Counted from the first letter of the stretch, positions 14,497 through 23,393 are shown. The stretch is 64,000 bases of DNA from Microbacterium sp. 11MF (GCF_000383475.1 NZ_KB911460.1:682001-746000), one strand, 5' to 3'. Notes: generated by a model from the letters alone, not told the origin. A program made the numbers and translations.

Positions 14497-16355
14497 GCGC
14501 CCCGGCGACGGTCCCGCTGGAGGGTGGGACGCGGGAGGCATGGGAGAGCGCTCTCGGGCTCTGGGGTGTGCACCTGCGCGACGTGCGTCTCGCACCCGGG
14601 GAGGGCGCCGCGAAGGGCACCGCTGCCTGGTTCTCGTTCCCGCCGTCGGTGACCGTCGACCCCGACATGATCCGCACGTGGGGCGTCGGGCACGAGGCCG
14701 AGAGCCTGTTCGCCCATGAGATCGGCCATCACGTCCTCGCCCCGGCCACCCGGATGGATTCGCTGAAGATCCGGCATCAGCTCGCCCGCGCACTCGCCGC
14801 CGCGGGGGCGGACCCGGTCACGGCGGACGACCTCGCGCTCCTGTCGAACCTCTGGACCGACCTGCTCGTCAACGCCCGGGTCGCGCTGCTGCAACGCCGC
14901 CGCGGCGACACGGAGCCGGTCGGGATCGTGCGACTCGTGCAGGCGACGCTCCCTGCGCCCGAGAGCTCCGATCGCCTCTGGTGGGTCTACCTGCGGACGT
15001 TCGAACTCGTCTGGGGCCTTCCTGCCGGGCGGTTGTGCCCGCCCGCGCCGCCGACTCCGGCCCCGCCCGCTCCGCCGCACGGACGCTCCGACGCACCGTG
15101 GGAGGAGATACCCGAGAAACACCGCGAGAAGGAGCGTGCGCTCCGCGAAGCGCGTCGCGAGCGCGAACGCATCGCCGCCGAGCTCGCGGGCGCGATCACG
15201 ACGCGTCCCGAGGCGGATGCCGACCAGCTCGCCGGCGTCGTGCGCTCCTTCGCGCACGATCCGGTGCTCGGGGCGTTGCGGTTCGGGGTGCTCACAGCGC
15301 CCTACATCGTCGAGCGGCAGCGGTCGTCGCGACGGACACCGCCGACCGGGCCGGCCCACGGCGCGGGCTGCGCCGCCGACGACGCGCCGGTGACCGCCGA
15401 GGAGCTCGGCCGCATCCTCTCCGACCGCCGGTTGCACGGCGGCATCCCGGCCCATCCCGGGTCGAGCGGCCCGGGTGCGATCGGCGAGGGCGGCGGGGGA
15501 ACCGGCGCCGGCGGCGGTAACGGCCAGGCGCTCGGGCTCGCCCGCACCCTCGCGCTGTACGGGGCGAGCGATCCGGACGAGGTCATGGCCGCCTGGTACC
15601 GCGCCGAGGCGGCCCCGTGGGTGCGACCGTTGACGCAGCGGATGCCGGCGGTCCCCGCTCCGGAGCTGCCGGGGCCGCTCGAGGTCTGGGAGACGGGCGA
15701 CGACCTCGCCGACCTCGACCTGCCCGCGACCCTGCAGGCCGGGGCCACCGTCCTCCCCGGGGTCACGACGCGTCGGCGATCGTTCCTGCCCGACGAGCCG
15801 ACGCCGCGTGAGGCGAGCATCGCGCTCGACGTCTTCATCGACTCGTCGGGCTCCATGCCGCGGCCGGGCCGCGGATCGTCGGCGGTCCTCGCCGGCATGA
15901 TCGTCGCGCTGTCGGTGCTCCGCGGCGGGGGCCGCGTGCGCGTCACGAGCTTCTCGGGGCCGGGCCAGGTCGCCGGCTCAGACGACTACCAGCGGACGGT
16001 CGGCGGCGTCGTCCGCGACCTCGCGTTCTTCTTCGGCGGCGGGACGACCTTCCCCCTCGACCTGCTCGAGCGCCGCTACACAGGGCTCCGCCCACCCGCA
16101 CCGGATGAGCGGCGGCACCTCCTCGTCCTCTCCGACGACGGTCTCGTGTCGATGTTCGGCGACGGCAATGCGGAGTACGCCGACGTCGCCGCGCGTGTGC
16201 GGCCGCTGCTGACGACGGCGACCCTCCTGCTCTCGGCGCGCTCGACGCGCGTCGACGCGCAGGCCGCGGCGGCCGGGTACGACGTCCTGCACGTCCAGAC
16301 GATGGACGACGCCCCCGCTGCGTGCGCCCGATTGGCGGAGGCGCTCCGTGGCTGA
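14493..16355 (+). CDS. metallopeptidase-motif plus VWA domain protein
   Basis: The protein is 620 aa. The N-terminal part has FAHEIGHHVLAP, a zincin-type HEIGH motif at residues 75-79. The middle is charged and Pro-rich (PAPPTPAPPAPPHGRSD, then EKHREKERALREARRERERI), followed by a Gly-rich linker. The C-terminal part is a VWA domain with the MIDAS signature DVFIDSSGSM (D450 to S454) and LVLSDDGLVSMF. MoxR ATPases typically act with VWA proteins (RavA/ViaA, CbbQ/CbbO, BchI/BchD), so this is the expected partner. The peptidase-like motif in the same chain is not part of those known pairs. Peptidase activity is inferred from the motif only. It overlaps both neighbours. Confidence 0.8.
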   Translation: MSAPATVPLEGGTREAWESALGLWGVHLRDVRLAPGEGAAKGTAAWFSFPPSVTVDPDMIRTWGVGHEAESLFAHEIGHHVLAPATRMDSLKIRHQLARALAAAGADPVTADDLALLSNLWTDLLVNARVALLQRRRGDTEPVGIVRLVQATLPAPESSDRLWWVYLRTFELVWGLPAGRLCPPAPPTPAPPAPPHGRSDAPWEEIPEKHREKERALREARRERERIAAELAGAITTRPEADADQLAGVVRSFAHDPVLGALRFGVLTAPYIVERQRSSRRTPPTGPAHGAGCAADDAPVTAEELGRILSDRRLHGGIPAHPGSSGPGAIGEGGGGTGAGGGNGQALGLARTLALYGASDPDEVMAAWYRAEAAPWVRPLTQRMPAVPAPELPGPLEVWETGDDLADLDLPATLQAGATVLPGVTTRRRSFLPDEPTPREASIALDVFIDSSGSMPRPGRGSSAVLAGMIVALSVLRGGGRVRVTSFSGPGQVAGSDDYQRTVGGVVRDLAFFFGGGTTFPLDLLERRYTGLRPPAPDERRHLLVLSDDGLVSMFGDGNAEYADVAARVRPLLTTATLLLSARSTRVDAQAAAAGYDVLHVQTMDDAPAACARLAEALRG

Positions 16356-16959
16356 GTCCGAAGAACTGCTGTCGGCATGGTCGGCATCGGCCCCGCCCGA
16401 GGACCGCGCGTGGGAGGCGACCGTTCCGGGTCCTTCTCTCGCTGCGGTCGCGGCACGGATGGCGAGCGTCCCGCGCTCCTTCCTCGACGCGCGGGTCTCG
16501 ATCGCCGCGCTCGCCGGCGACGTGCTCCGTCCCCGGCTGCTCGCGGTGTCCCACGAGGACGACGACCGCGTGCGCCGCGGGGCCGCGGTCGGCCTCTGGC
16601 TCGTCGCGAGCGAAGACCTCGTCGAACCGTTCGCACCCTCGGTGGCAGCGGCCCCGGGCATCGGGCGCGCCGTCGACGCCCTCGCGCTCCGTCTCTCCCC
16701 GGTCGTCGACCCGTGGGAGTGGCTGTCGGACGACGAGCGCCGCGAGGAGGCGGTCCGCACGTTCCTCCTGTGGGCGGGGCTGCGACCCGCCGGCGAGGAC
16801 GTCACGACCGCCCGCAGCCTGCTCGAGGCGCGGGATTCCCTGCGCCGGAACGCCGCCCTCGCGCAGGCCTACGCCGCGCACCGCCACCGCGACGAGATCG
16901 CCCGCCGGCTCGCCGAAGCGCGGGCGAAGGAGGCCGCCGCGAGGTACTCGAGTGAGTGA
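16348..16959 (+). CDS. uncharacterised helical protein of the MoxR/VWA operon
   Basis: The protein is 203 aa and overlaps the VWA gene by 8 bp and the next gene by 8 bp. It is rich in Ala, Arg and Glu and seems wholly helical. RMASVPRSFLDARVSIAALAGDVL and VRRGAAVGLWLVASEDLVEPFAP resemble HEAT-like helical pairs, although I cannot assign a family. The C-terminus (RRLAEARAKEAAARYSSE) could form a coiled coil. Neither a signal sequence nor a membrane helix is present. A scaffold or substrate-binding role in the complex is speculation based on position. Confidence 0.65.
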   Translation: MAESEELLSAWSASAPPEDRAWEATVPGPSLAAVAARMASVPRSFLDARVSIAALAGDVLRPRLLAVSHEDDDRVRRGAAVGLWLVASEDLVEPFAPSVAAAPGIGRAVDALALRLSPVVDPWEWLSDDERREEAVRTFLLWAGLRPAGEDVTTARSLLEARDSLRRNAALAQAYAAHRHRDEIARRLAEARAKEAAARYSSE

Positions 16960-18301
16960 CCCCGACGACTCCCTCGCCCTCGCCGAGTACACCCCGGGCT
17001 CGGCGGCCGTCCTGACCGACGCGGAGCGATGGCCGACGATGGATGCCGCCGGTGCCGCACGGTTGGACCGGTGGCGCCGGCATCCCGCCGCACCCGACTG
17101 GGTCCACGCGACCGGCGACCGGCTGACGGCCGAGATGGTCGAGCGCACCCGCCGGCCGCTGCCGACGGACGGCTGGCTCGAGGAGCACCTCGGGGCGGCG
17201 CGGAACCTGCTCGCGTACCGGGGGCTCGGCGACCTCGCCGCGCTCACGGACTTCCCGCCGATCACGCGGCAGCACCTCGTCGACGACCTCGCCGCGTTCG
17301 TCCCGCTCGACGCGGACCTCGACCGGATGCTGCACGGCACGAGCTCGGGGTCGACCGGCGCCGCCCTCCTCATCCCCGACGACGTCGAAGAGGTCGCCCG
17401 CGGCTTCCACCTCATGGTCTCGCTCGTCCGGGCGCAGGGGATCGACTGGTCTCCCGACGGCGAGCGGTTCGCCGTGGCATCCGTCGTCTTCCAGCGGCAG
17501 GCGTTCACGTACGTCTCGCTCGTGAGCGGGTTCGCGCACCGGGCGATGGCGCGTCTGAACCTCGACACCGGCGCGTGGCGGCGACCGGGCGACCGTGTCG
17601 CGTTCCTGCGCGACGCCGATCCCCAGGTGATCACGGGGCACCCGACGAGCCTCGCCGACTTGCTCCAGCCCGAGCTGCGGGGCGTCCTGCGTCCGCTCGC
17701 GCTTTTCTCGGGCGCGATGGCGCTGTCGGGGCCGCTCCGCGCCGACCTCGAAGAGGCCTACGGATGCCCCGTCTTCGACGTCTACGGTCTGCACGAGACC
17801 CGGCCGATCGCCGTCCGCACGGACGACGGACCGTTCCGTGTGCTCGACCGGCGCGTGCACGTCGAGGTCCTCGACGCAGAGGGAACCGTGGTGCCCGAGG
17901 GTGAGGTGGGGGAGATCACGGTGACGGCGGGGGAGAACCCGCTGCTGCCGCTCGTGCGCTACCGCACCGGTGACACCGGACGGCTTGTGCGCTTCGCCGA
18001 CGGCGGGATCGGCATCGCGGACCTCGAGGGGCGGGAGAACACCGTGTTCCTCGCCACCGACGGCCGGCGGATCCCGTGCGTCGACCTCACCCAGCAGTTG
18101 CAGACCCACGGGGCTCGGGGGTGGAGCATCGAGCAGGCGGCGGACGGGAGCATCGACGCGCGGATCGTCGGCGGCGACGCGGATGCCGTCGAGCGCGTCC
18201 TGTCGGCGCTGCTCGGTCGGGACGTCGACGTGCGGCGGTACGAGCGGCTGATCGAGCTCGGCGAGGGCAAGCCGCGGCGCTACCGCAGCGCCGCCGGCTG
18301 A
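16952..18301 (+). CDS. PaaK/CapK-like adenylate-forming enzyme
   Basis: The protein is 449 aa. HGTSSGSTGAALLI (from residue 128) is the phosphate-binding loop of adenylate-forming ligases. Further core motifs are FDVYGLHETRPI, EGEVGEITVT, LVRYRTGDTGRLVRF and LEGRENTV. The layout is closest to phenylacetate-CoA ligase (PaaK) and CapK-like enzymes, which activate a carboxylate with ATP and pass it to CoA or another acceptor. No phenylacetate genes are nearby. Its position at the end of the MoxR/VWA operon (8-bp overlap) implies a carboxylate-activating or transfer step in that system. Substrate and acceptor are unknown. Confidence 0.8.
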   Translation: MSDPDDSLALAEYTPGSAAVLTDAERWPTMDAAGAARLDRWRRHPAAPDWVHATGDRLTAEMVERTRRPLPTDGWLEEHLGAARNLLAYRGLGDLAALTDFPPITRQHLVDDLAAFVPLDADLDRMLHGTSSGSTGAALLIPDDVEEVARGFHLMVSLVRAQGIDWSPDGERFAVASVVFQRQAFTYVSLVSGFAHRAMARLNLDTGAWRRPGDRVAFLRDADPQVITGHPTSLADLLQPELRGVLRPLALFSGAMALSGPLRADLEEAYGCPVFDVYGLHETRPIAVRTDDGPFRVLDRRVHVEVLDAEGTVVPEGEVGEITVTAGENPLLPLVRYRTGDTGRLVRFADGGIGIADLEGRENTVFLATDGRRIPCVDLTQQLQTHGARGWSIEQAADGSIDARIVGGDADAVERVLSALLGRDVDVRRYERLIELGEGKPRRYRSAAG

Positions 18302-18331
18302 CCGGCCCGGGCGCTTCCCAGCCCACTCCAC

Positions 18332-18337
18332 TACGGT
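18332..18337 (+). promoter_or_regulatory. -10 box, leaderless start of DEAD-box helicase gene
   Basis: TACGGT ends 6 nt before the GTG at 18344. Confidence 0.6.
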
Positions 18338-18343
18338 GGATAG

Positions 18344-20143
18344 GTGAGTGACCCCCAGACCCCGACCGAATCCGCTGAAACCCCCGCCCTCCCCGGCTTC
18401 GATGAACTCGGTTTGACCGGTCCCGTCCTCGCCGCCATCAAGGACCTCGGCTATGAGACGCCCTCCGCGATCCAGGCCGCGACCATCCCCGTCCTCCTCG
18501 GCGGCCGCGACGTCGTCGGCATGGCGCAGACCGGTACCGGCAAGACCGCCGCATTCGCCCTTCCCATCATGGAGAACCTGGATCTGACCCAGAAGACTCC
18601 GCAGGCGCTCGTTCTCGCCCCTACCCGCGAGCTCGCGCTCCAGGTGTGCGAGGCGTTCGAGTCCTACGCCGCCCGCATGAAGGGCGTCCACGTCCTCCCC
18701 GTCTACGGCGGGCAGGGCTACGGCGTGCAGCTGTCGGCCCTCCGCCGCGGCGTGCACATCGTCGTCGGCACCCCCGGCCGCATCATGGACCACCTCGAGA
18801 AGGGCACCCTCGACCTCTCGCAGCTCAAGAACCTCGTCCTCGACGAGGCCGACGAGATGCTGAAGATGGGGTTCGCCGAGGACGTCGAGCAGATCCTGGC
18901 GAAGACGCCCGCCGAGAAGCAGGTCGCCCTGTTCTCCGCGACGATGCCGCCGTCGATCCGCCGTCTCGCGCAGCAGTACCTTCGCGACCCGGAGGAGATC
19001 ACGGTCAAGACCAAGACCTCCACCAACACGAACATCACGCAGCGCTACCTGATCGTGTCGTACCAGCAGAAGGTCGACGCGCTCACCCGGATCCTCGAGG
19101 TCGAGGACTTCGACGGGATGATCATCTTCGTCCGCACGAAGAACGAGACCGAGACCCTGGCCGAGAAGCTCCGCGCCCGCGGATTCAGCGCCGCACCCAT
19201 CAACGGCGACATCCCGCAGCCGCAGCGTGAGCGGTCGATCTCGCAGCTCAAGGACGGCAAGCTCGACATCCTCGTCGCGACCGACGTCGCCGCTCGTGGT
19301 CTCGACGTGGAGCGCATCAGCCACGTCGTGAACTTCGACATCCCGACCGACACCGAGTCGTACGTGCACCGCATCGGCCGCACCGGCCGTGCCGGCCGCA
19401 AGGGCGACGCGATCAGCTTCGTGACGCCCCGCGAGCGCTACCTGCTCGCGCACATCGAGCGCGCGACGCGTCAGGCGCCCACGCAGATGCACCTGCCGAC
19501 CACCGAGGACATCAACTCGACGCGACTCGCCCGCTTCGACGACGCGATCACCGCCGCGCTCGCCGAGACCGACCGCATCACCGGGTTCCGCGACGTCATC
19601 GCGCACTACGTGCGCAACCACGACGTGCCCGAGCAGGATGTCGCCGCCGCCCTCGCCGTCGTGGCACAGGGCGAGACGCCGCTGCTGCTCGACCCCGCAT
19701 CCGACCAGCTCGCGAAGACGCTGGCCGCCGACGCCGACCGTGGCAACCGCAGCAAGGACCGTCCGGCGCGCGAGCGTTCCGACGCTCCGCGCGAGCGTCG
19801 CGGCAAGGGCGACTTCACGACGTACCGCATCGCGGTCGGCCGTCGTCACCGTGTCGAGCCGCGTCAGATCGTCGGCGCGCTCGCGAACGAGGGCGGCCTC
19901 GGCCGTGACGACTTCGGCGCGATCACGATCCGGCCCGACTTCTCGCTCGTCGAGCTGCCGACGTCGATGGACTCGTCGGTCCTCGACCGTCTGAGCGGCA
20001 CCCGCATCTCGGGCCAGCTCATCGAGATCCGCCCCGACCGCGGCCGTCCCGGTGGCGAGCGCCCGCAGCGCTCGTTCGACGACCGGCCGAAGCGCTCGTA
20101 CGACGACCGCCCGGAGCGCAAGCCCCGCCACGGCCGCGACTGA
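18344..20143 (+). CDS. DEAD-box RNA helicase (DeaD/CsdA-like)
   Basis: The protein is 599 aa. The helicase core shows the Q-motif region (GYETPSAIQAATIP), AQTGTGKTAAFALP, PTRELALQV, TPGRIMDHL, DEAD at 167-170, SATMP, ARGLDVERI and HRIGRTGRAGR. After residue about 480 comes a DbpA-type RNA-binding domain (TTYRIAVGRRHRVEPRQIVGA). The tail is rich in Arg, Asp and Gly (GGERPQRSF, DRPKRSYDDRPERKP). Such helicases remodel ribosomal precursors and cold-stalled mRNAs. The gene stands alone with its own promoter. Confidence 0.93.
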   Translation: MSDPQTPTESAETPALPGFDELGLTGPVLAAIKDLGYETPSAIQAATIPVLLGGRDVVGMAQTGTGKTAAFALPIMENLDLTQKTPQALVLAPTRELALQVCEAFESYAARMKGVHVLPVYGGQGYGVQLSALRRGVHIVVGTPGRIMDHLEKGTLDLSQLKNLVLDEADEMLKMGFAEDVEQILAKTPAEKQVALFSATMPPSIRRLAQQYLRDPEEITVKTKTSTNTNITQRYLIVSYQQKVDALTRILEVEDFDGMIIFVRTKNETETLAEKLRARGFSAAPINGDIPQPQRERSISQLKDGKLDILVATDVAARGLDVERISHVVNFDIPTDTESYVHRIGRTGRAGRKGDAISFVTPRERYLLAHIERATRQAPTQMHLPTTEDINSTRLARFDDAITAALAETDRITGFRDVIAHYVRNHDVPEQDVAAALAVVAQGETPLLLDPASDQLAKTLAADADRGNRSKDRPARERSDAPRERRGKGDFTTYRIAVGRRHRVEPRQIVGALANEGGLGRDDFGAITIRPDFSLVELPTSMDSSVLDRLSGTRISGQLIEIRPDRGRPGGERPQRSFDDRPKRSYDDRPERKPRHGRD

Positions 20144-20240
20144 CGGCATCCGCCGACCGGGCGGCGCGCGGCATCCGCTCGTTCGGCGATGCGCCGGCTC
20201 TCCGTTTCGCGGGCTGGACCGGTGACGTTGGTCGTCGTTC

Positions 20241-20320
20241 GCGGATGCAATGGATCGCGGGCGACGCGCCGTGCGCGGGCCGGATGCCGCGGCGTGTCGT
20301 GCCGAAACTATTGCATCCGC
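20241..20320. repeat. intergenic inverted repeat with an inner hairpin
   Basis: GCGGATGCAAT at 20241-20251 is repeated exactly in reverse complement at 20310-20320. Inside lies a second stem of GCGACGCGCCG (20261-20271) with CGGCGTGTCG (20290-20299), pairing over 10 bp with one G-T wobble. The same 11-mer and 10-mer, nearly equally spaced, recur at 32149-32188. Both copies lie between convergent genes. No ORF is convincing in this 200-bp gap. Confidence 0.65.
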
Positions 20321-20344
20321 TGACGGCTCACCGGGCGCCCCACC

Positions 20345-22156
20345 TCAGCCGGCGTGGCTCCCGATGATCGCCGCGCGGATGCGGTCGATCGGGATCTTCG
20401 GCGTGCGGTCGTCGGTCACGAGGCCGTTCGTCTCCTGCAGGGTGTCGGCGAGCTGGGTGTAGCAGAAGCCCGCGAGGGCCTCGCTCGCGTGCACGGCTGC
20501 CATGAGCCCCTCGAAGCGTTCCGCGAAGTCGTCGGGCGAGGTCGCGGAGGAGTAGCCCCAGGCACCCTCGGCCGCGGCGGTGTCGAACGAGATGCCGCCG
20601 AACTCGGTGAGCATGACGGGCGCATCCGACACGTCGCCGCCGAGGATCAGGTCGCGACCCGCCGGTCCGGTCGCGTCGATGAGTCGGCGGATGCCGGCAT
20701 CCGTCGCATAGCGCTCCCGCACGACCTCGGGCCGCCACTCGTAGTCGTGGATCGCGACGATGTCGGTGTCGACCTGCTCCCAGCCGTCGTTCGACACGAC
20801 GGGCCGGGTCGGGTCGAGGGCCTTCGTGAGCGCCACGAGAGCGCGGGCGAAGTGCTGCATCCGCGGATCCGTCGCGATGTGCTGCACGCCCCAGCTCTCG
20901 TTGAGCGGCACCCACGTGACGATCGACGGGTGGGATGCGTCGCGGCGAACGACCTCGAGCCACTCGCGCGTCGTGCGCTCGATGGCGGTCTGCGTGAACG
21001 TGTAGGTGCCGGGCGCCTCGCCCCAGACGAGCAGACCCAGTTGGTCGGCGGCGAGGAGGAAGCGCGGATCCTCGAACTTCTGGTGCACCCGCGTCGCGTT
21101 GAAGCCCATCGACAGGATGAGCTCCGCCTCCTCTCGCAGGGCAGCCGCCGACGGCGCGGCGAGGTGCGACTCGGGCCAGTACCCCTGGTTGAGCACGGAG
21201 CGCACATAGTAGGGACGGTCGTTCAGCCAGAACCGTCCGCGGGCGACATGAGCGGTGCGGATGCCGAGGTACGAGGCGACGACGTCGTCACCGACCCGCA
21301 CCTCGGCGTCGATGAGGCGCGGATGCTCGGGAGACCACAGCAGCTCCTCGTAGGCCTGGCCGTTGCGGAGCTCGGCGATGGGCAGGACGACGGTCGCCTC
21401 GTTCTCGGTGACGACGGCGCGGACCGTCGCGAGCGTACGTCCGGCGAACGAAAGGGAGATCGCGGCATCCGTCCCTGACCGAGGTCGAGCGGATAGTTCG
21501 AGGTCGACCGTGACGATCCCGGCGCGCGGGTCCGTCGTCCATCGGAGCCCGGTGACGTGGAGGGGTGGCACGCTTTCGAGCCACACCGGCTGCCAGATCC
21601 CGGTCGTCCGGTGGTACCAGATGACGTGGGGATCCTCGCGCCAGTCCTGCTTTCCGCGGGGCTGAGCGATGTCGAGCGGGTCGTCCTCGACGCGGACGAC
21701 CACACGGGACCCCGAGCGTGCAGCGCGGGTCACATCGAGGACGAACGGCGTGTGACCTCCCTCGTGCGAACCGACGAGTGATCCGTCGACCCAGACGTCG
21801 CAGCGGTAGTCGACGGCTCCGAAGTGCAGGAGGAGGCGCCGGCCCGACTCGTGACCGGCGGCCCGCAGGTCGGCGTCGGTGAGGTCGCGGGAGTACCAGA
21901 CGATCGGGTGCATCCCGGTGTCCCCGACGCCCGACGCGGACGACTCGGGCGGGAACGGGACGACGATGTCCCGATGGGCGACCCCGGATGCCGGCCACCC
22001 GGAGGCGACGCCCTCGTCGGCGTCGTCGTGGGCGAAGGCCCACGAGCCGCTCAGGTCTGCCCATGTCGACCGGACGAGCTGGGGCCGGGGGTAGGTGCCG
22101 TCTTGCGTGCTGGCACGCACGGCGCCGTGGTCGTCATCGATCATGGCGTCCAGCAT
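20345..22156 (-). CDS. glycoside hydrolase family 2 enzyme (beta-galactosidase type)
   Basis: The protein is 603 aa, with an alternative ATG four codons later (22144); neither start has a clear Shine-Dalgarno sequence. The N-terminal sugar-binding domain contains HFGAVDYRCDVWVDG and GGHTPFVLDVT. An immunoglobulin-like domain follows, then the TIM barrel with NATRVHQKFEDPRF. The acid/base Glu is in TWVPLNESWG (E420) and the nucleophile in VMLTEFGGI (E518). There is no signal peptide, so it acts on imported oligosaccharides. Specificity (galactoside, mannoside or glucuronide) cannot be fixed from sequence. It lies downstream of the LacI gene, with an AGCGCT operator candidate in the 48-bp gap. 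Confidence 0.88.
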   Translation of the reverse strand: MLDAMIDDDHGAVRASTQDGTYPRPQLVRSTWADLSGSWAFAHDDADEGVASGWPASGVAHRDIVVPFPPESSASGVGDTGMHPIVWYSRDLTDADLRAAGHESGRRLLLHFGAVDYRCDVWVDGSLVGSHEGGHTPFVLDVTRAARSGSRVVVRVEDDPLDIAQPRGKQDWREDPHVIWYHRTTGIWQPVWLESVPPLHVTGLRWTTDPRAGIVTVDLELSARPRSGTDAAISLSFAGRTLATVRAVVTENEATVVLPIAELRNGQAYEELLWSPEHPRLIDAEVRVGDDVVASYLGIRTAHVARGRFWLNDRPYYVRSVLNQGYWPESHLAAPSAAALREEAELILSMGFNATRVHQKFEDPRFLLAADQLGLLVWGEAPGTYTFTQTAIERTTREWLEVVRRDASHPSIVTWVPLNESWGVQHIATDPRMQHFARALVALTKALDPTRPVVSNDGWEQVDTDIVAIHDYEWRPEVVRERYATDAGIRRLIDATGPAGRDLILGGDVSDAPVMLTEFGGISFDTAAAEGAWGYSSATSPDDFAERFEGLMAAVHASEALAGFCYTQLADTLQETNGLVTDDRTPKIPIDRIRAAIIGSHAG

Positions 22157-22165
22157 GCCTCATGC

Positions 22166-22181
22166 TGTGCAGCGCTGTAAA
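22166..22181. promoter_or_regulatory. candidate LacI operator upstream of the GH2 gene
   Basis: The block TGTGCAGCGCTGTAAA is centred on AGCGCT (22171-22176), the palindromic core typical of LacI-family sites. Identical AGCGCTGTAA sequence occurs in the binding-protein promoter at 23318-23327. Confidence 0.55.
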
Positions 22182-22204
22182 CCTGGAAGGTTCGATGGGC
22201 CCGT

Positions 22205-23224
22205 TCAGGGTGCAGGGATCGACGGCGCGCTCTCGCGGATGGCGATCCGATGGGGGGCGATCTCATGCCGCCCTGCGCCGTCATACCCCGCGACCCGCTC
22301 TAGGAGAAGCTCCATGGCACGGGTGAACAGTGCATCGACGTCGGGACTGACGCTCGTGAGGCTCGGGAACGTGACGGCGCTGAGGCGTGTGTCGTCCCAC
22401 CCGGTGACCGCCACGTCCTCCGGCACGCGGATCCCGCGCTCGTGCAAGGCTCGAAGGGTGCCCATCGCGGCGAGGTCGTCGCGGCACACGACCGCGTCGA
22501 CATCCCACCCCTCGCTCAGTGCCTGACGCACCGCGGCCGCCGTGTCGGCGGCATCTATGGACGCTGTGGCCACGAGCATCCGCGGGTCGGCCCGGACGCC
22601 TGCCCCCGTCAGGGCTTCCTGGTATCCGAGGATGCGCTGGCGGGACGTCTCGCTCAGGGACGTCGTCTCGTGGCCGACGAAGCCGATCCGTCGTCTGCCT
22701 GAATCCAGCAGGTGTGTCGTGATCTCGCGCGCTGCGGCCACGTTGTCGATCATGACGTGGTCCATCGTCAGGGGCGCGGGCATCTCGCCGAGGAGCACGA
22801 TGGGGATCTGCGAACGATGCTGGGCGATCTCGGAGGGGCTCATCTTCGACGGCTGGAAGAGCATGCCGTCGACGAGGCCCGCCTCGGAGCTCGCGATGAG
22901 GGCGCGCTCGCCCTCGATCGTGTCGTCGGTCTCTTCGAGGAGCACGCGGTAGTCGAAATCCCGCGCCCGTCGCGACGCCACGTGCGCGAGTTCGGCGAAA
23001 TAGGGGATCGCGACATCGGCGAAGGCGACGGCGACGAAACCCGTTCGCCCGGTGGCCAAGCGTCGGGCGACGACGTTGGGCCGGTAGCCGAGTTCGTCGA
23101 TCGCCCGCTGAACTCGCTCGCGCATCGCGGCCGAGACGTGTGGGTGGTTGCGGACGACGTTGGAAACGGTCTTCATCGACACGCCCGCCCGTTCTGCGAC
23201 GTCCTGTAGGCGCGGTCCTCGCAT
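22205..23224 (-). CDS. LacI family transcriptional repressor
   Basis: The protein is 339 aa. The start chosen is the ATG that begins MRGPRLQDVAERAGVSMKTVS. It follows GAAGGGA and leaves a normal-length N-terminus; a longer open frame upstream has no LacI character. The HTH is followed by the hinge RERVQRAIDELGYRPNVVARRL. The sugar-sensing domain includes GFVAVAFADVAIPYFAEL, RRIGFVGHETTSLSE, DAVVCRDDLAAMGTLRAL and DVAVTGWDDT. It probably represses the divergent importer operon and the adjacent GH2 gene until an oligosaccharide binds. AGCGCT-centred sites lie at all three promoters, including its own. Confidence 0.92.
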   Translation of the reverse strand: MRGPRLQDVAERAGVSMKTVSNVVRNHPHVSAAMRERVQRAIDELGYRPNVVARRLATGRTGFVAVAFADVAIPYFAELAHVASRRARDFDYRVLLEETDDTIEGERALIASSEAGLVDGMLFQPSKMSPSEIAQHRSQIPIVLLGEMPAPLTMDHVMIDNVAAAREITTHLLDSGRRRIGFVGHETTSLSETSRQRILGYQEALTGAGVRADPRMLVATASIDAADTAAAVRQALSEGWDVDAVVCRDDLAAMGTLRALHERGIRVPEDVAVTGWDDTRLSAVTFPSLTSVSPDVDALFTRAMELLLERVAGYDGAGRHEIAPHRIAIRESAPSIPAP

Positions 23225-23253
23225 GGAGATTCCCTTCAACGGCTCGCGGGCCA

Positions 23254-23271
23254 CAGTACAGCGCTCGCCCG
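23254..23271. promoter_or_regulatory. candidate LacI operator near the repressor start
   Basis: AGTACAGCGCTCG is centred on AGCGCT (23260-23265), about 36 bp upstream of the repressor ATG; it is placed for autoregulation. Only the core and one arm resemble the other two sites. Confidence 0.4.
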
Positions 23272-23301
23272 GTTCGCTCCGGCAAGCGGTGGCCGAGCCC
23301 G

Positions 23302-23330
23302 TTGACACCAAATTTCTAGCGCTGTAAGTT
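23302..23330 (+). promoter_or_regulatory. promoter with embedded LacI operator for the sugar importer operon
   Basis: TTGACA (23302-23307), a 17-bp spacer and TAAGTT (23325-23330) form a near-consensus vegetative promoter. The AGCGCT core (23318-23323) lies inside the spacer, so a bound repressor would exclude RNA polymerase. Confidence 0.65.
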
Positions 23331-23393
23331 CGACGACACTCACACAGCGCGCCCGAGCTTCCGGGCGGGGAGTACTCAAAGGAGAGCAATCAC

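Noticed and set aside
16802..20149. 1115-codon open frame on the minus strand
   Set aside because: It is the antisense of the PaaK-like and DEAD-box genes, has highly repetitive Arg/Val/Asp/Gly composition and no recognisable domain; it is a product of high GC.
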